Assembly: GCA_943360385.1 (NCBI GenBank)
Contig: CALRIM020000153.1
Span: forward strand, 1 to 7,337
Length of the DNA: 7,337 nucleotides
Source of the DNA: CAJBVG01 sp943360385
Lineage (GTDB): Bacteria > Bacteroidota > Bacteroidia > Sphingobacteriales > Sphingobacteriaceae
Direction of reading: 5' to 3'
The notes beneath the pieces were generated by a model that was not told the origin of the DNA, ran no database searches, and saw only the letters and a list, made by a program, of their open reading frames with translations. Both the position numbers and the translations under genes were made by a program. Shown here piece by piece: positions 6,688 to 7,337 of the stretch. Each line of letters opens with the position of its first letter. Within the stretch, counting starts at the first letter, position 1.

Positions 6688-7337
6688 TACAGTTGATGTA
6701 TAATTTGATCGATAGATATTTTTTGTTGTTCTCCGCTTTGCATATTTTTAAATGCAAGTAAACCTGTATTCATTTCTTCTTCACCAATTACAATTACAAA
6801 TGGAATGCCTTTATCATTTGCATACTTCATTTGCTTTTGCATTTTTGTTGTATTTGGATAAAGTTCTGATGAAATATTAGCATCGCGTAATCTCTGAAGA
6901 ATTGGCAAAGCATACTGAAATGCTTCTTCATCAAAACAAGTAATTAAAACTTTTGATGTAGCTAATGTATTTTCTGGGAATAATTTTAGCTCTTCCATTA
7001 CATCGTAAATACGATCCGCACCGAATGAAATGCCTACTCCCGTTAGGTTCTTCAAACCAAACATTCCAGTAAGGTCGTCGTATCTTCCGCCGCCACCAAT
7101 GCTACCCATGGCAACTTCATTTGTTTTTACTTCGAAAATTGCTCCGGTGTAATAATTCAATCCACGAGCAAGAGTGATATCTAAAATAAGTTTTGCCTTT
7201 TTTATGTTGAAAGAATTAAAATAATTAAACACTTCTTCTAACTCTGTAATTCCTTTTAATCCGATTTCCGATTTCGATAAACTATTTTTTAATGAAGAAA
7301 GCTTTTCATTGTTACTTCCTGCTAAATTTATAATCGG
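6687..7337 (-). CDS. hisS: Histidyl-tRNA synthetase, C-terminal part (5' end outside the window)
   Basis: This class II synthetase charges tRNA-His with histidine. The open frame continues to the window edge with no stop, giving 216 visible residues; about half of a typical enzyme is missing, including class II motifs 1 and 2. Visible parts in order are the histidine-binding LDITLARGLNYYTG segment (about 53-65), GSIGGGGRYDDLTG (about 78-91), class II motif 3 GVGISFGADRI (about 100-110) with its conserved Arg, and the C-terminal anticodon-binding domain (about 128-216, from SKVLITCFDEEAF to the end). A GTG at 7232 could be taken as a start, but the residues before it continue the family sequence, so it is internal. 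The stop TAA shares its final A with the hutH ATG. The enzyme is essential, and hutH should be transcribed from its promoter, which lies outside the window. Confidence 0.95.
   Translation of the reverse strand, partial: PIINLAGSNNEKLSSLKNSLSKSEIGLKGITELEEVFNYFNSFNIKKAKLILDITLARGLNYYTGAIFEVKTNEVAMGSIGGGGRYDDLTGMFGLKNLTGVGISFGADRIYDVMEELKLFPENTLATSKVLITCFDEEAFQYALPILQRLRDANISSELYPNTTKMQKQMKYANDKGIPFVIVIGEEEMNTGLLAFKNMQSGEQQKISIDQIIHQL

Noticed and set aside
7230..7232. GTG codon as a start for a short hisS-like protein
   Set aside because: The frame continues upstream to the window edge without a stop, and those residues read as normal synthetase sequence, so hisS is merely cut by the window.

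Overview
The window is AT-rich bacterial DNA, very probably from the phylum Bacteroidota and plausibly a flavobacterium-like lineage. Several things point there: promoter-like TAnnTTTG boxes, no obvious Shine-Dalgarno sequences before the starts, a TonB-dependent receptor with an N-terminal carboxypeptidase-regulatory-like domain, and a lipoprotein with a charged K/D/N stretch just after the lipidated cysteine. The genus cannot be told from the sequence.

Layout from left to right: hutU (urocanate hydratase, minus strand, complete); a 77-base divergent control region; three plus-strand genes encoding a small His/Cys-rich exported protein, a ZnuD-like TonB-dependent outer-membrane receptor and a predicted surface lipoprotein; a convergent intergenic region with a strong GC-rich hairpin; hutH (histidine ammonia-lyase, minus strand, complete); and the C-terminal part of hisS (histidyl-tRNA synthetase, minus strand, cut by the right edge). 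hisS and hutH overlap by one base (TAATG), so they are almost certainly co-transcribed. Coding density is high, no gene looks broken, and no stretch above 300 bases lacks a gene.

HutH and HutU catalyse the first two steps of histidine breakdown (histidine to urocanate to imidazolonepropionate). The later enzymes (HutI, and HutG or a formiminotransferase) are not in the window. The central trio looks like an outer-membrane metal acquisition cassette. Zinc is the leading guess because the receptor resembles ZnuD-type receptors and the small protein is histidine-rich; copper is a real alternative.

The most interesting point is the nesting of this cassette between hutU and hutH. Histidine is a major metal chelator, and in Acinetobacter baumannii histidine catabolism has been linked to releasing zinc from histidine complexes. 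The window may therefore hold a metal-histidine uptake and breakdown locus, but this is inference from gene order. Smaller curiosities are 7-bp-period repeats on both sides of the lipoprotein gene, a near-leaderless start for the small protein, and the coupling of histidine charging (hisS) to histidine degradation (hutH).
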